The notes: generated from the letters alone by a model not told the origin. DNA of 64,000 bases from Pedobacter sp. JY14-1 (GCF_029269825.1 NZ_JARJHU010000002.1:62001-126000), one strand, 5' to 3'; counted from the stretch's first letter, positions 1-8,479 are shown. Numbers and translations are program-made.

Positions 1-477
1 GAACTGGATATTACCGGTGAAGTTGTCAAGGACTTGAATTTGGTACTGAATTACGCTTATACTGATGCCCGTGTCAGCGAAGACAATAAGCCAGACCTCG
101 TGGGAAGACATACGCCAAATTCGGCGAAACACATTACCAATGGCTGGCTTTCCTACCGTTACAAAAAGGTGGGATCGGTGCTCAACGGTCTGGGGCTAAC
201 CGGTGGTTATCAGATTCAGCTGGACAGGTATGCGGGTACGACTTCAGCTCCTTTGAATTTGCCAAATTATTACCGGTTCGATGCAGGTATCTCCTATGAA
301 CGCGGAAAAGTAACATTGTCTGCAGTAGTGAACAATTTACTTGACCGCAGACTGCTTACTCAAGGTTCGTACACAGATTTAGGCAGCAGGGCAACGGCGA
401 CATCTGTTTCCTATTACACCTACATCTACGAAGTTCCAAGGAATGCCAGGTTGTCTTTGACCTACCGCTTCAAGTAA
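1..477 (+). CDS. TonB-dependent siderophore receptor, C-terminal part
   Basis: The reading frame is open from the first base of the window and ends with TAA at 475-477, so this is the 3' end of a gene that begins outside. The 158 visible residues are the last strands of an outer-membrane beta-barrel: alternating polar and hydrophobic residues, a DAGISY strand, the VNNLLDRR loop typical of siderophore receptors of the FhuA/FoxA kind, and a final strand ending in YRFK, the aromatic terminus read by the Bam machinery. It would import a ferric siderophore using TonB energy. The PepSY protein gene starts 30 bases downstream on the same strand, which supports an iron role. The ligand cannot be told from this fragment. 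Confidence 0.85.
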   Translation, partial: ELDITGEVVKDLNLVLNYAYTDARVSEDNKPDLVGRHTPNSAKHITNGWLSYRYKKVGSVLNGLGLTGGYQIQLDRYAGTTSAPLNLPNYYRFDAGISYERGKVTLSAVVNNLLDRRLLTQGSYTDLGSRATATSVSYYTYIYEVPRNARLSLTYRFK

Positions 478-507
478 TCCTGGAAAACCGCTATACAGAT
501 CGTTACA

Positions 508-1800
508 ATGATGACCCAAAAACAACAGACATCACCTAAGAGAAAGCAGAAGGATTCGCTTTTTAAGAGGATCAATAACTGGCTCCATTTGTGGTTGGGT
601 CTGATTTCGGGCGTCATTGTCTTTATCGTGTGCATTACGGGCTGCATCTGGGTATTTAATGAAGAAATTACCGGCTTACTCGAACCTGAAAACAAGGTCG
701 AGTGGCAGGATAAGCCGGTACTGACCCCTTCACAGCTGACGGAGGTTGCCGCAAAGCTGTATCCGGATAAGGTACCATCTTACGCCAATTATCGCCTGGG
801 TGAAGTGATCAATCTTGGTCTGAAAGACAAGGTTGCGAAAAAAGGACGTCCTCAGGGCGGTGGCAGACGTGATGTCGCGGTGATGCTGAAAATCAACCCT
901 TATACCGGCGAGGTGGTCAGTAATGAAGTGCGTAAGCCGGGCGAGACCGATTTCTTCCGGTTTATCCTGAACGGACACCGTTTTCTCTGGATGCCTGTGG
1001 AGATCGGCAGACCGATTGTAAACTACGGTACGCTGGTGTTTGTCATTTTGCTCATTACCGGCCTGATCTGGTGGTATCCGAAGAAATGGAACAAATCTAC
1101 CCGTGACAAGAACTTTAAGATCAAGTGGGGTGCTTCCTTTAAACGGGTGAACCTCGATTTGCACAATGTACTGGGTTTTTACGCTTTATTATTCCTTGCG
1201 GCTATTGCCCTTACCGGGATGGTTTATGGCCTGAAATGGTATAGTGGAGGTTTATATTGGGTGACCACCGGAGGTGAAAAGCTGCAGGAATTCAGAAAGC
1301 TGAAATCAGATTCTTTGCAGAAGGGCAGGTTTTTTACGCCGGCCGGAGCGATAGACGGTGCTTGGGCAAAAGTAGTCGCAAAACATAAGCAATCTACCGG
1401 TTTCTATTACAGTTTTCCGGACACGGCCAGGGCGAAGGCAGCGATAGACATCTATGTTTACCCCACTGCCGGGCAGTTTTACAACAGTCAGAGCTATACG
1501 TTTGACCAGCATACGCTTAAGGAACTGGAGCGAAGCGATCCTTATGCTGTGGCGTTTGATCAGGCGTCATTTGGGCAAAAGCTACGCAAGATGAATTATG
1601 AGATCCATGTGGGCAGCATCCTTGGTTTTCCGGGAAAAGTACTGGCTTTCCTGGCTTCCCTGATCGGTGCGAGCCTGCCGATCACGGGTTTTCTGGTCTG
1701 GTATGGACGCAAGTTTAAAAAGAAGAAAAAGGCTTCGTCGGCCAGGGTGAAGTCCGGGCCAAAAGCGTATACCCTGCAGGAAGATACTGTACTGGAATAA
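508..1800 (+). CDS. PepSY-domain inner-membrane protein (siderophore-iron reductase type), copy 1
   Basis: A 430-residue protein of the PepSY-associated transmembrane helix family (PiuB/FoxB/XusC type), thought to reduce ferric siderophores at the inner membrane. Four hydrophobic segments are visible, near residues 28-50, 165-190, 215-240 and 375-405, with large periplasmic parts between them. Histidines sit at the helix borders (HLWLG, HRFLW, LHNVLG, YEIHVG) and could be haem ligands, as known for this family. It lies 30 bases behind a siderophore receptor, so the two probably form one operon. A second gene at 5698-7050 encodes a nearly identical protein; the two differ mainly in the Arg/Gly loop near residue 112 and in the C-terminal tail. 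ATG ATG opens the gene; either could be used. A strong hairpin follows at 1816-1860. Confidence 0.9.
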   Translation: MMTQKQQTSPKRKQKDSLFKRINNWLHLWLGLISGVIVFIVCITGCIWVFNEEITGLLEPENKVEWQDKPVLTPSQLTEVAAKLYPDKVPSYANYRLGEVINLGLKDKVAKKGRPQGGGRRDVAVMLKINPYTGEVVSNEVRKPGETDFFRFILNGHRFLWMPVEIGRPIVNYGTLVFVILLITGLIWWYPKKWNKSTRDKNFKIKWGASFKRVNLDLHNVLGFYALLFLAAIALTGMVYGLKWYSGGLYWVTTGGEKLQEFRKLKSDSLQKGRFFTPAGAIDGAWAKVVAKHKQSTGFYYSFPDTARAKAAIDIYVYPTAGQFYNSQSYTFDQHTLKELERSDPYAVAFDQASFGQKLRKMNYEIHVGSILGFPGKVLAFLASLIGASLPITGFLVWYGRKFKKKKKASSARVKSGPKAYTLQEDTVLE

Positions 1801-1815
1801 CAGACGCTTATTATG

Positions 1816-1860
1816 GCCAAAGGCCGGCCTTACCAGAGTGGTAAGTTGCCGGCCTTTGGC
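1816..1860 (+). terminator. Long GC-rich hairpin behind the first iron cassette
   Basis: A perfect 13-base inverted repeat (1816-1828 with 1848-1860, gccaaaggccggc) encloses a second perfect 6-base repeat (cttacc 1829-1834 with ggtaag 1840-1845). It lies 16 bases behind the stop codon of the PepSY gene. No clear T-run follows, so it may end transcription poorly or protect the 3' end. A shorter hairpin of the same design occurs at 7841-7881 behind the second cassette. Confidence 0.6.
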
Positions 1861-1889
1861 GTTTGGAATGGTAACAAAAATGTGAGGTT

Positions 1890-1936
1890 TTATTTAGTTT
1901 CTATATTTGGACTTATTCTAAATAAGGCTATATTTG
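1890..1936 (+). promoter_or_regulatory. Promoter with palindromic operator for the second iron cassette
   Basis: A Bacteroidota -7 element TATATTTG (TAnnTTTG) lies at 1929-1936, with TTTG at 1906-1909 as the -33 element and a 19-base spacer. The spacer holds a perfect palindrome CTTATT-CTA-AATAAG at 1912-1926. In addition TTATTTAG at 1890-1897 is the reverse complement of CTAAATAA at 1918-1925. A repressor bound here would cover both promoter elements. Since iron-uptake genes follow, a Fur-type regulator is the simplest reader; that is inference. A second TATATTTG at 1902-1909 overlaps the -33 element. Confidence 0.6.
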
Positions 1937-1951
1937 CGGTATAAAAAAAAT

Positions 1952-1976
1952 GCCACACGGGTCCGAACCGTGTGGC
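1952..1976 (+). promoter_or_regulatory. Hairpin in the leader of the receptor mRNA
   Basis: A perfect 9-base stem (gccacacgg 1952-1960 with ccgtgtggc 1968-1976) and a 7-base loop stand in the roughly 80-base leader between the promoter and the receptor start at 2019. A smaller ccgg/ccgg stem-loop follows at 1980-1992. It has no T-run, so it is more likely an mRNA stability or translation element than a terminator. I do not recognise it as a known riboswitch. Confidence 0.4.
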
Positions 1977-2018
1977 TAACCGGATAAACCGGCTCACCTT
2001 TAATGTGGATTAAAAGTA

Positions 2019-4385
2019 ATGCAAGTTAAGAAACTTTTGCTATTGGGTGTACTATGCATCCAGGCAATTTTTACAAGTGCCCAGGAAAAGAAATCAAGTC
2101 TGGGTGGTCAGGTCAGGACAAGTACGGGAGCAGCAATTCCCGCAGCGACCATCAGACTCCAGAATTCCAGGTATGGCACAGTTACCGATGCTCAGGGTAG
2201 TTACAAAATCAACGACTTAAAACCGGGCAGCTATGTGGTGCATGTCAACGCCATCGGCTTTAAGCCAGAGAAAAAAGAGATCAGACTGGTTGCTGGAGAA
2301 ACTGGCACGCTCAGCTTCAGCCTTGAAGAAAGCGCTGAGCAAATGGAGACGGTCAATGTGATCGGTCGTACCAAAGCCCAGGAAGTGAACCGGCAGGCAT
2401 TCAATGTAACTGCCATTGATGCCACTAAACTTTACAATACGACTTTAGATATATCAGGCGCGCTTGACAGGGTAGCGGGTGTGCGGGTCAGGGAATCTGG
2501 AGGAGTTGGGTCCAACTTTAACCTTTCGCTAAATGGTTTTTCGGGTAGCCGGATCCGTTATTTCATTGACGGTATACCGATGGACAATTTTGGTTCTTCG
2601 TTCCAGATCAATAATATTCCGATCAATATTGCAGAACGTGTAGAAGTGTATAAAGGTGTGGTGCCGATGTGGCTGGGTTCGGATGCTTTAGGCGGGGCAA
2701 TTAATATCGTGACTGCGGACCGTTACCGAAATTATGCAGATGTCTCTTACTCCTATGGCTCTTTTAATACACACAGAAGTGTAGTAAACGCCGCTGCTAC
2801 CCATAAAAATGGCCTTACTTTACAGTTAAGCGCTTTTCAGAACTATTCGGACAATAACTATAAGATGGATATTCTGGCCGCGGACATTTATACGGGACAG
2901 TATAATCAGGGCAAGACCATCAGGAGATTTAACGATACTTACCACAACGAAACGGTGATCGCTAATGTCGGTGTGCTGGACAAAGGCTATGCGGACAAGC
3001 TGCTGTTCGGCATTACGCTGGGCCAGAACTATAAAGAAATGCAGACCGGGGCCCGTCCGGAGGCTGTCTTTGGCGCCATGCACAGGCGCGGAAACATCAT
3101 CATGCCTGCTTTGAAATATAAGAAGAAAGATTTGATCCCGGGGCTGGACGTAGCTGTTAATGCAAATTATAACTTAGGTTATGAGCAGAACATAGATACC
3201 GTAAACGCACGTTTTGATTGGTACGGCACATCTAAACCCATCGGCACCAGTGGTGAACGGAGCAGAACTCTGGCCAAATATAAAAACCATAACGGCTTAG
3301 GTACGGCGATGTTCAACTACAATATCGACGCGAATCAGTCTATAGCATTAAGCAACGTCTACAATACCTTTGACCGGACAGCCAAAGACGAGCTTAATCC
3401 CGCAAGTGCAGAAAATGAGAGGAAAAAGAAATTAAACAAAAATGTGACCGGGTTAGGTTACAGTTATAACGTGGCGGACAAGTGGAGTGCGACGGCATTT
3501 GGCAAAATGTTGTATCAGAAAGCTGTTTACGGCAGCCCGCAGCCTGGATTAACGAAATTTGGATATGGCACTGCGCTAACTTATTTCCTGAACAGGAATT
3601 TACAGTTCAGAGGTTCTTATGAACTGAGTAATCGTTTACCTGAGGCGCAGGAACTTTTCGGAGACCTGGAAAACCAGGAAGGAAATCCTAATCTGAAGCC
3701 GGAAGGCAGCGACAATGTGAACCTGGGCGTAATTTATACTTTCAATCTCAATCGGGTACACAATTTCTCACTTACTGCCAATGGGATTTACCGGTATGCC
3801 AGGGACTTCATTTTTAGCCGGTATAACCTGAACCAAACCAAACTTGTTCTGGATAACAAAGCGGGGGTATCGACAATAGGTGGAGATGCGGAACTGCGTT
3901 ATGCTTATAAAAACTGGCTGAGTGCGGGAGCTACCATGACCTACCAGTACCTGAAAAACCTGGAGGAATATGTATACGATACGCAGACAAGTACCTATGT
4001 TTCAAGTCCTGTATATCTGGACCAGATGCCGAACATCCCTTATCTTTTTGGTAACGGAGACATTTCTGTGTTTCTGAAAGACATTGGTAAAAAGGGCAAT
4101 AACCTGAGTATAGGTTACAATTTACTGTATGTGCACGCTTTCTGGCTATACTGGCCAAGTCTGGGTACCGCCAGTGCGGCGCAAAAGAACGAAGTGCCCC
4201 AACAATTTGCACATGATGTGAATCTTGTGTACAGCATGGCCAAAGGCCGGTATAACATTAGTCTTGAGGCCCGGAACATTACCGATGTTGCGCTTTACGA
4301 TAATTTTGCCCTTCAAAAACCAGGCCGGGGCTTCTATCTGAATCTGAGATATTTCATTAACAAACACCAATTTAAAAACGATTAG
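2019..4385 (+). CDS. TonB-dependent receptor, Xus-type siderophore uptake (XusA-like)
   Basis: A 788-residue outer-membrane receptor. It has a signal peptide (residues 1-21, ending SAQ), a carboxypeptidase-regulatory-like beta-sandwich (about 25-105), a plug domain (about 115-235, with LNGFSGSRIRYFIDGIP and the GALGGAINIV-type plug end) and a 22-strand type barrel closing with YFINKHQFKND. It would bind a ferric siderophore outside and pass it to the periplasm by TonB. It is the first gene of an operon that continues 10 bases later with a DUF4374 lipoprotein, then a PepSY protein: the gene order of the Xus xenosiderophore systems of gut Bacteroides. The start follows a roughly 80-base leader from the promoter at 1906-1936. 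The substrate is not visible; a siderophore is inferred from the neighbours. Confidence 0.88.
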   Translation: MQVKKLLLLGVLCIQAIFTSAQEKKSSLGGQVRTSTGAAIPAATIRLQNSRYGTVTDAQGSYKINDLKPGSYVVHVNAIGFKPEKKEIRLVAGETGTLSFSLEESAEQMETVNVIGRTKAQEVNRQAFNVTAIDATKLYNTTLDISGALDRVAGVRVRESGGVGSNFNLSLNGFSGSRIRYFIDGIPMDNFGSSFQINNIPINIAERVEVYKGVVPMWLGSDALGGAINIVTADRYRNYADVSYSYGSFNTHRSVVNAAATHKNGLTLQLSAFQNYSDNNYKMDILAADIYTGQYNQGKTIRRFNDTYHNETVIANVGVLDKGYADKLLFGITLGQNYKEMQTGARPEAVFGAMHRRGNIIMPALKYKKKDLIPGLDVAVNANYNLGYEQNIDTVNARFDWYGTSKPIGTSGERSRTLAKYKNHNGLGTAMFNYNIDANQSIALSNVYNTFDRTAKDELNPASAENERKKKLNKNVTGLGYSYNVADKWSATAFGKMLYQKAVYGSPQPGLTKFGYGTALTYFLNRNLQFRGSYELSNRLPEAQELFGDLENQEGNPNLKPEGSDNVNLGVIYTFNLNRVHNFSLTANGIYRYARDFIFSRYNLNQTKLVLDNKAGVSTIGGDAELRYAYKNWLSAGATMTYQYLKNLEEYVYDTQTSTYVSSPVYLDQMPNIPYLFGNGDISVFLKDIGKKGNNLSIGYNLLYVHAFWLYWPSLGTASAAQKNEVPQQFAHDVNLVYSMAKGRYNISLEARNITDVALYDNFALQKPGRGFYLNLRYFINKHQFKND

Positions 4386-4395
4386 CATAATTATT

Positions 4396-5622
4396 ATGAA
4401 AACTAAATTTACAAAAGCGCTTGCTGCACTGGCCTTTGCTGCTGTCCTGGCATCTTGTTCTAAAAAGAAAGATATAGAAGTAGTCCCGGAAAATCCGGGT
4501 AATTTTATCCTGGCGGTAACTCCTGTTGCATCAACGGGCGTAGCCGACTACCTGGTTACTGCCAGCAGTCTCGATACAGGAAAAGTATCTATTGTGGGTA
4601 ATGGAACAGAGCAGGACGGTACTTACCGCTACTATGTAACCGCCAACAATAAATTCTTCAGCATGCTTTACGGTCAGGGTAACCCCGGGGCTGTTACCGC
4701 TTATAATATTGTTGACGGAAAGCTGAACAAGCTGACCAACTTTGTTACCGAGACGGTTCAGGCTTTTGCTCCTGTTAAGGACGATATTCTGTTGGTAAAA
4801 GTACCAAGGACGATTTCAGCTACCGGTACTACCAATGCGCTTTGGTATCGTGTAAATACGACCAGCACTTCTATTGCAGCTGAAGGTACATTGAATGCAA
4901 CTGAGCCTACAGGTAACGGTGAAATTGCGCATTTTAGCTGGATCAGACAGATCGGTGACAAGGTCTGGGCTCCATTCTTTGGCATCAAGAACAGTTCGTT
5001 TCATACCGACTATCCCGATTATGCAGGTATAGCTGTATATTCTTATCCGGGTATGCAACTGGAGAAGGTAATTAAAGACACGCGTACCAGTTTTATCGGC
5101 AGGTATTTTACAGACGGCCTCGGTGTGGTTGAAAACAGTGATGTTTACGCCTTTTCTTCTTCTGTTGCGGTAAACAGCGGCGTATTGACATCTACTAAGC
5201 CATCTGCGATTACCCGCATCAAGGCTGGTACCACTGAATTTGACCTTTCTTACTTCCTGAATTTTGAAGAGGTCTCAAATGGTCATGTGATTACCAACTG
5301 GTTATATATAGGTGGCAATAAGTTCATTGCGCACATGGAGCCAAAGGCTACCCGTGGTGCTTATAAGGCGGGTATCCGCCTGGCAATCCTGAATGTGGTT
5401 GATAGGACAGTAAACGCAGTAACCGGCTTCGCCGATCCGGCCACCATTTCCAGCATTACTACAAACAATTATACGCCTAAAGATGGCAGGTATGGCTACG
5501 TCGGGGTAAACCTGACCGATGGCACGACCTGGGTATATAAGATAGATGCTTCAAATGCTACCGCAACTAAAGGCCTTAAAGTAGAAGGCGGAAAGATCAC
5601 CGCGATCCAGCACCTGCAATAG
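4396..5622 (+). CDS. DUF4374 surface lipoprotein (XusB-like siderophore-binding protein)
   Basis: A 408-residue lipoprotein. The signal peptide ends in the lipobox LASC, with Cys21 as the acylated residue, followed by SKKKD. The rest looks like a beta-propeller built of short strands with polar turns, as in the DUF4374 family. In the Xus system of Bacteroides the corresponding lipoprotein sits on the cell surface, captures ferric siderophores and hands them to the receptor. Here it follows the receptor gene by 10 bases and precedes the PepSY gene by 75 bases, so the same job is likely. The family assignment is by recognition of the N-terminal pattern (NFILAVTP, YLVTASSLDTG) and the context, not by a search. 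Confidence 0.8.
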   Translation: MKTKFTKALAALAFAAVLASCSKKKDIEVVPENPGNFILAVTPVASTGVADYLVTASSLDTGKVSIVGNGTEQDGTYRYYVTANNKFFSMLYGQGNPGAVTAYNIVDGKLNKLTNFVTETVQAFAPVKDDILLVKVPRTISATGTTNALWYRVNTTSTSIAAEGTLNATEPTGNGEIAHFSWIRQIGDKVWAPFFGIKNSSFHTDYPDYAGIAVYSYPGMQLEKVIKDTRTSFIGRYFTDGLGVVENSDVYAFSSSVAVNSGVLTSTKPSAITRIKAGTTEFDLSYFLNFEEVSNGHVITNWLYIGGNKFIAHMEPKATRGAYKAGIRLAILNVVDRTVNAVTGFADPATISSITTNNYTPKDGRYGYVGVNLTDGTTWVYKIDASNATATKGLKVEGGKITAIQHLQ

Positions 5623-5697
5623 TCATAAAATGCATTTCAATAACGATAATTCCTCAGCACACCATACCCGGTACATACCTGGAAACCATTAAAGACA

Positions 5698-7050
5698 ATG
5701 ACAGCGAACAAACAGACACCGCCGAGGAAAAAGCAGAAGGATTCGCTTTTTAAAAGGATCAACAACTGGCTCCACTTGTGGCTGGGGCTGATATCAGGCA
5801 TCATTGTCTTTATCGTATGCATCACCGGCTGTATCTGGGTGTTCAATGAGGAGATTACCGGCTTGCTCGAACCAGAGAATAAGGTCGAATGGCAGGACAA
5901 GCCGGTGCTTACTCCCGCGCAACTGGCGGGGATCGTCGCTAAACAGTTCCCGGATAAGTTGCCGGCCTATGCCAGTTACCACCAGGGCGAGGTGATCAAT
6001 CTAAACCTCAGGGATAAAGTTGAAAAGAAGGGCGGACGCCGTGGCGGCGGAAGGCGCGGCGGCGGGGTTTCACTGAAGATTCACCCCTATACCGGTGAGG
6101 TCATCAGTAAAGAGGTACGTAAGCCGGGGGAGACAGATTTCTTCAGGTTTATACTCAACGGGCACCGGTTCCTGTGGATGCCTTATGAGATCGGGAGGCC
6201 GATCGTCAATTATGGTACACTGGTCTTCGTAATCCTGCTCATTACCGGGCTCGTCTGGTGGTACCCTAAAAAATGGAACAAATCTACCCGCGAGAAGAGC
6301 TTTAAGATCAAGTGGGGCGCTTCCTTTAAACGGGTGAACCTGGATTTGCACAATGTGCTGGGTTTTTACGCTTTATTGTTCCTGGCCGCGATCGCACTTA
6401 CGGGAATGGTCTATGGCATCAAATGGTACAGTGACGGTCTGTACTGGGTCACTACCGGCGAGAAGTTGCAGGAGTTCAGGAGAATGGAATCGGACTCGCT
6501 GCAGAAAGGCAGGTTCTACACGCCGGTTGAGGCGATAGACGGGGCCTGGGCAAAGGTAATATCGAAACATCAAAAGTCTACCGGTTTTTATTACAGCTTT
6601 CCGGATACGGCGCGCTCCGGGGCAACGATAGATATTTATGTATATCCAACCGCCGGACAGTTTTACAACAGTCAAAGCTATACGTTTGACCAGCACACGC
6701 TCAAGGAGCTGAAGCGCAGTGATCCTTATGCAGTGGCGTTCAATCAGGCGTCATTTGGGCAAAAGCTGCGCAAGATGAATTATGAGATCCATGTGGGCAG
6801 TATCCTGGGTTTTCCGGGTAAGGTGCTGGCTTTCCTGGCTTCACTGATCGGCGCGAGTCTGCCCATTACCGGGTTCCTGATCTGGTATGGCCGGAAATTC
6901 AAGAAGAAGAAAGGCGACAAGAAAGGAGGCGGTTCTTCTGTCGGTAATGTCGCTAAACGTGCGGGCATGGTGACGAAGCCGAAACTGAAGGTACACGCAA
7001 AACCAAAGGATCCGGTGCTGGCAAGCAATCTGCCTTTGCAGCCTGAATAG
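5698..7050 (+). CDS. PepSY-domain inner-membrane protein, copy 2 (XusC-like)
   Basis: A 450-residue PepSY-associated transmembrane protein, nearly identical to the one at 508-1800 through all four membrane segments and the histidine-bearing helix borders. It should act at the inner membrane in reducing or releasing iron from an imported siderophore. It differs from copy 1 by a low-complexity stretch GGRRGGGRRGGG at residues 112-123 in the periplasmic loop, where copy 1 has GRPQGGGRRD, and by a longer basic C-terminal tail. It is the third gene of the receptor-DUF4374-PepSY operon, and 49 bases separate it from the DUF4198 gene. The two copies point to duplication of a receptor/PepSY module followed by divergence of the receptors. 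Confidence 0.9.
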   Translation: MTANKQTPPRKKQKDSLFKRINNWLHLWLGLISGIIVFIVCITGCIWVFNEEITGLLEPENKVEWQDKPVLTPAQLAGIVAKQFPDKLPAYASYHQGEVINLNLRDKVEKKGGRRGGGRRGGGVSLKIHPYTGEVISKEVRKPGETDFFRFILNGHRFLWMPYEIGRPIVNYGTLVFVILLITGLVWWYPKKWNKSTREKSFKIKWGASFKRVNLDLHNVLGFYALLFLAAIALTGMVYGIKWYSDGLYWVTTGEKLQEFRRMESDSLQKGRFYTPVEAIDGAWAKVISKHQKSTGFYYSFPDTARSGATIDIYVYPTAGQFYNSQSYTFDQHTLKELKRSDPYAVAFNQASFGQKLRKMNYEIHVGSILGFPGKVLAFLASLIGASLPITGFLIWYGRKFKKKKGDKKGGGSSVGNVAKRAGMVTKPKLKVHAKPKDPVLASNLPLQPE

Positions 7051-7099
7051 TTATGAATTAAACAAGAATTGAATATTGATCAAATTAAAAACTGATAAG

Positions 7100-7813
7100 A
7101 TGAAAAAATGGAATATCCTGATGCTGACCCTGGTGCTCAGCTTTATCAGCAGCGGGCTTTTTGCCCATGCGCTCTGGATCGAGACGGCGGCAACGGGCAA
7201 GATAGGACATGCGCAGACCGTAAAGGTGTTTTACGGGGAGTATGCTACCGGCGAGCGTGATAGCATAGCCAACTGGTATTCTGACGTAAAAGCGGTTACG
7301 CTCTGGCTGACAGGTCCGGACCAGAAGAAATTGGAGTTAAAACTCACGCCCGGCGCGAACTATTATGAGGCAAGCTTTACGCCTGCTGTTAATGGTGCCT
7401 ATACGCTGACGGTCAGCCATGAGGCCAGGGAACTGGGGGGTACGACCAAGTATCATTTCCTGTCAAGTGCACATGTGGCAGTGGGCAAGACCATAGCCGA
7501 TGCGGCACAGAACGACAATGTACTGAAGGTGCACCTGGATGATGCGACTTCCGTTAAACTGAAAAAACAGGTTTTGCTGAAGGCATTCCTGAACAGTGCT
7601 GCTGCTGCTGGCAAAACGGTAAGCGTGTTTTCGCCAAGTGGGTGGTCTAAGGAACTGACCACCGATGCCGGCGGCGTGGTTTCTTTCATCCCGGTGTGGG
7701 CAGGTCGCTATGTAATAGAGATCAGTGATATGGACAAAACACCAGGCCAGCATTACGGTAAGGATTATAAGGCAACCTGGAAAGGTGCCACCTACAGTTT
7801 CGAGGTAAAGTAG
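7100..7813 (+). CDS. DUF4198-family exported protein of the iron cassette
   Basis: A 237-residue exported protein. A signal peptide (MKKWNILMLTLVLSF..., cleaved near FAHA) is followed at once by HALWIET, the N-terminal signature of DUF4198 proteins, which occur with metal-uptake genes. Two beta-sandwich parts are visible: about residues 22-130 and 165-237, the second with SPSGWSKEL and VWAGRYVIEI, an Ig-like pattern. The new N-terminal histidine left after cleavage could bind metal. An in-frame TTG lies at 7076, but ATG 7100 gives the proper signal peptide and is preferred. It is last in the operon; the hairpin at 7841-7881 follows. A periplasmic metal-binding or carrier role is inferred. Confidence 0.8.
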   Translation: MKKWNILMLTLVLSFISSGLFAHALWIETAATGKIGHAQTVKVFYGEYATGERDSIANWYSDVKAVTLWLTGPDQKKLELKLTPGANYYEASFTPAVNGAYTLTVSHEARELGGTTKYHFLSSAHVAVGKTIADAAQNDNVLKVHLDDATSVKLKKQVLLKAFLNSAAAAGKTVSVFSPSGWSKELTTDAGGVVSFIPVWAGRYVIEISDMDKTPGQHYGKDYKATWKGATYSFEVK

Positions 7814-7840
7814 CTCCCTGAGAATAATTGAATTGTTAAA

Positions 7841-7881
7841 TAAAGGCCGGTTTTACCTTAAGGGTAAATTGCCGGCCTTTA
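7841..7881. terminator. Bidirectional hairpin between DUF4198 gene and convergent lipoprotein gene
   Basis: taaaggccgg (7841-7850) pairs perfectly with ccggccttta (7872-7881), and tttacc (7852-7857) with ggtaaa (7863-7868). It stands between two convergent genes and covers the last codons of the minus-strand gene. It shares design and much sequence with the hairpin at 1816-1860. Confidence 0.6.
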
Positions 7882-8479
7882 ATATCTTCCCTGGTTCATG
7901 GATAATCACCGCGGTACATTTCATGGCTTCGTTAACTTCGAAGGCGATGCCTTCGTCGCTGTCGTAAAGCTGTAGCTTTTCTTTGGCGTTTTTTACCTCA
8001 GCTGCGGGATAATTGTCGAGTTTGACCAGTGTAAAACTGCTCAGCAGTTTATTCAGCTCGACACCAGGCCCCATGCCGGTAACGGTCCTGTATTCCGGAG
8101 AAGTAACGCGGATCTGGCGGATACGGGCGGGTGGGTTGTCGCCGGTATCCCTTACGGTATAAACAGCAGTCTGATAGGACTTCGGATCGTGGTCGTCATA
8201 CCATATGGCCACGGCTTTCTGCATCGCGGCATCGCCGGCATCGGGCTTGCCCATTTTTTGATAAAGTAATGCGGCATCTTCACCCAGGCTGATCTGACCT
8301 GCGGACTTTCCTGGTACCAGCCGATTTTCTGCAACGGTATTGCTGACGACCGCAGCATCATCTTCAGTGGAAGCAGTGGCCACAGTAACGGAATCGTGGG
8401 TGCCGCTGTCCTGTTCGGAACTGCAGCCTGCGGCCGTGAACAGGATCAGGGCTATATAATAAAGGGTGCTTCTGCGCAT
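7853..8479 (-). CDS. Lipoprotein of unknown function
   Basis: A 208-residue protein with a lipoprotein signal (MRRSTLYYIALILFTAAGC, Cys19) followed by an acidic, Ser/Thr/Asp-rich linker up to about residue 55. The folded part contains the pattern GQISLGEDAALLYQKMGKPD near residue 60 and a later LNKLLSSF element near 140, somewhat like the short repeats of BamE/SmpA-fold lipoproteins, but this is only a resemblance. Two conserved-looking segments (AVAIWYDD, RIRQIRVTSPEY) suggest a beta-sheet core. I do not recognise the family. It is monocistronic: convergent with the iron cassette and divergent from the L,D-transpeptidase gene. Its end overlaps the terminator hairpin. Confidence 0.6.
   Translation of the reverse strand: MRRSTLYYIALILFTAAGCSSEQDSGTHDSVTVATASTEDDAAVVSNTVAENRLVPGKSAGQISLGEDAALLYQKMGKPDAGDAAMQKAVAIWYDDHDPKSYQTAVYTVRDTGDNPPARIRQIRVTSPEYRTVTGMGPGVELNKLLSSFTLVKLDNYPAAEVKNAKEKLQLYDSDEGIAFEVNEAMKCTAVIIHEPGKILKAGNLPLR

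Noticed and set aside
1902..1909. Second -7 element TATATTTG in front of the iron receptor
   Set aside because: It overlaps the -33 element of the better-placed promoter and has no -33 element of its own at the right distance.
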